A DNA stretch of 64,000 bases from Eshraghiella sp045129695 (GTDB lineage Bacteria; Bacillota; Clostridia; Lachnospirales; Lachnospiraceae). The stretch covers positions 1 through 64,000 of the forward strand of contig JBGVJZ010000008.1 of NCBI GenBank assembly GCA_045129695.1, in the 5' to 3' direction. Shown one piece after another: positions 62,830 through 64,000 of the stretch. The notes under the pieces are model-generated. The model had not been told where the DNA came from. It made no database searches and saw nothing but the letters and a program-made list of their open reading frames with translations. Position numbers and translations under genes: made by a program. Positions within the stretch are counted from its first letter, which is position 1; each line of letters starts with the position of its first letter.

Positions 62830-64000
62830 CTAAATTCTACGTATTACAAAATTCGTTACAGTTGCATATTCACCAAGCTGTAAATCTTCAGTGTCTCCGC
62901 CCGCAAGTTCCAGTTCAAAACGCATTCCGATATATTGTGAAAATGAGGGCTCTTCCATAAACCTTTTGATTCCCTCGTCCAAAAAAGTCTCCTGTGCAGC
63001 ATCGCTTTTAATAAGAACATAGTTCTTTTTTCCACACAGATGAACGAGAAAAGCATAATAATCCCCATTCCGGAAAATTTCTGTGGATAAAATACTGCTT
63101 ACTCTCTCGTTATAATCCCTTAATGTGATTTCAACACGCTCCGTCAGCATTTCAAGAAGTATTCTGAAAAGTGTTCTTGCATTGTCCATAAATCTCTCAT
63201 CTGCAAGCTCGTCCTCAAACACTATATCCTTTGTAAGAGCTTTAACCACCTTCTCCGGTGCTTCCTTCTGTTCAGGTCTGTAGCTTAATAAATCCTCCGC
63301 CTTGGACAAATCAAAATATTTATTAATTTTCAATTCCAAAAAAGGATGTATCAGATATTCCAGAACATCCCTTCTGTCATTTCTGATAATTCTATCCCTT
63401 ACATTTATAAAATCGAATCGGCTTCTAAGTCTGCTAAGCTTAGATTTACGAACAATATCATCCGCCTTAATTCCCAAATCAGTACACGTCTTAAGTAATT
63501 CGCTATGATTATTCATAGCCACCTTAAGCTCCGTATCCAGACGGTATATTTCATTGGAGGTTCGATAAAACTGTGAGGCATCACCTGAGATTTTCTCGCT
63601 CTCAGCACGTTTTAATGCTGCCTCAATCAATTCCTTATTCTTCACAAAGAGCTTTTGTTCCTCTTCAAACCACTTAATTCCGGTATCAAAGAATCGTTCA
63701 TAAGCCTCCATACCTGCAAAAACATCCGTTGTAAGCAGATCAATAACTTTATTCTTGCGGTACCAGAGTCTTTCAACCTCCTGATTAATTCTCTTAACTA
63801 CCTCCGTACCACCTTTAAAATCCTCTGAACGAATCATTTTCTCCAAAAGCAGCTGTTCAACACTTATCCTGCTCTCATCCCTGATTTCCTTGGTATCAAG
63901 ATAGAACTCTATTCCGTCGGAGCTTATGGAATACCATACAGTACCATCTTGAATTCTGCTCTCCAAAAGCCTTACCCTTGATATTTTCTTAACTCTTTCA
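62830..64000 (-). CDS. MukF/JetA-like kleisin subunit, partial (runs off right edge)
   Basis: The frame stays open to the right edge of the window, so the 5' end is missing; codons upstream of a TTG at 63966 read ...KKISRVRLL, so no start need lie here. The visible ~390 residues hold a winged-helix-like start (DGTVWYSISSDGIEFYLD), long helices (KELIEAALKRAESEKISGD) and a C-terminal beta-rich end (MRFELELAGGDTEDLQLG). Such kleisins bridge the SMC heads. It heads the run with the MukE-like and SMC-like genes. Identity is inferred from operon order and helical content. Confidence 0.7.
   Translation of the reverse strand, partial: ERVKKISRVRLLESRIQDGTVWYSISSDGIEFYLDTKEIRDESRISVEQLLLEKMIRSEDFKGGTEVVKRINQEVERLWYRKNKVIDLLTTDVFAGMEAYERFFDTGIKWFEEEQKLFVKNKELIEAALKRAESEKISGDASQFYRTSNEIYRLDTELKVAMNNHSELLKTCTDLGIKADDIVRKSKLSRLRSRFDFINVRDRIIRNDRRDVLEYLIHPFLELKINKYFDLSKAEDLLSYRPEQKEAPEKVVKALTKDIVFEDELADERFMDNARTLFRILLEMLTERVEITLRDYNERVSSILSTEIFRNGDYYAFLVHLCGKKNYVLIKSDAAQETFLDEGIKRFMEEPSFSQYIGMRFELELAGGDTEDLQLGEYATVTNFVIRRI

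Noticed and set aside
1..64000. rRNA and tRNA genes
   Set aside because: No tRNA cloverleaf or rRNA segment was recognised on either strand by eye.

Overview
The window looks like a chromosomal segment from a low-GC Firmicute, most likely a Lachnospiraceae member related to Lachnospira, Roseburia or Butyrivibrio. Pointers are the AT-rich intergenic DNA, strong AAGGAGG-type ribosome binding sites, sigma-A type promoters, an S-box (SAM-I) riboswitch ahead of metK, and spore-related families (SPOCS/DUF3794-LysM, CotS-like kinase, YtvI-like permease, Spo0A-like regulator). The genus is an inference from gene content.

Positions 1-21,700 form an accessory island. It opens with polymorphic-toxin debris: a displaced piece of RHS core, putative immunity genes, an IS21 transposase remnant and related palindromes. 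Next is a 3,323-residue RHS/YD-repeat protein with seven hydrophobic segments at its N-terminus and a variable toxin-like C-terminus. Divergent from it is a XerC/D-type tyrosine recombinase. Beyond that, a perfect 65-bp inverted repeat (13736-13800 and 17175-17239) encloses two convergent genes, an ATP-grasp ligase and a STAND-like ATPase with helical repeats. Both genes therefore begin with the same leader. A membrane-anchored MORN-repeat protein, a Spo0A-like response regulator, a 15-residue peptide ORF with an ideal ribosome binding site, and an AgrC-like GHKL kinase complete the island. Tandem 10-bp repeats of GGTTTTTGTA lie in all three divergent intergenic regions (RHS/recombinase, MORN/regulator, peptide/kinase). 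I infer that they are the binding sites of the Spo0A-like regulator. Peptide, kinase, regulator, decamer promoters, a possibly invertible two-gene module and an RHS effector together look like one regulated and possibly phase-variable contact or defence system. This is the main candidate for something undescribed.

Positions 21,700-57,600 are mostly housekeeping genes. They include a SPOCS-LysM protein, lipoproteins (PrcB-like, PEGA, transglutaminase-like), a CotS-like kinase, cca, proS, an AlgX/AlgI-type O-acetylation pair, an AI-2E/YtvI permease, an RluA pseudouridine synthase and an OmpR-type two-component pair. These are followed by metK, the potABCD polyamine transporter (PotA has an extended, apparently doubled TOBE tail), an HD-GYP protein, murA, and an M23/LysM peptidase with a WalR-like box. 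Then come aroK, a flavin reductase, a CBS-DRTGG pyrophosphatase, a zinc-ribbon membrane protein, dtd and tkt, with a 102-bp palindrome between the last two.

Positions 55,200-64,000 hold a TPR protein with a degenerate P-loop and then an SMC/MukB-like ATPase with MukE-like and MukF-like partners. The latter three have the architecture of a Wadjet (JetABC) or MukBEF-like condensin. No JetD nuclease is visible, and the MukF-like gene runs off the right edge.
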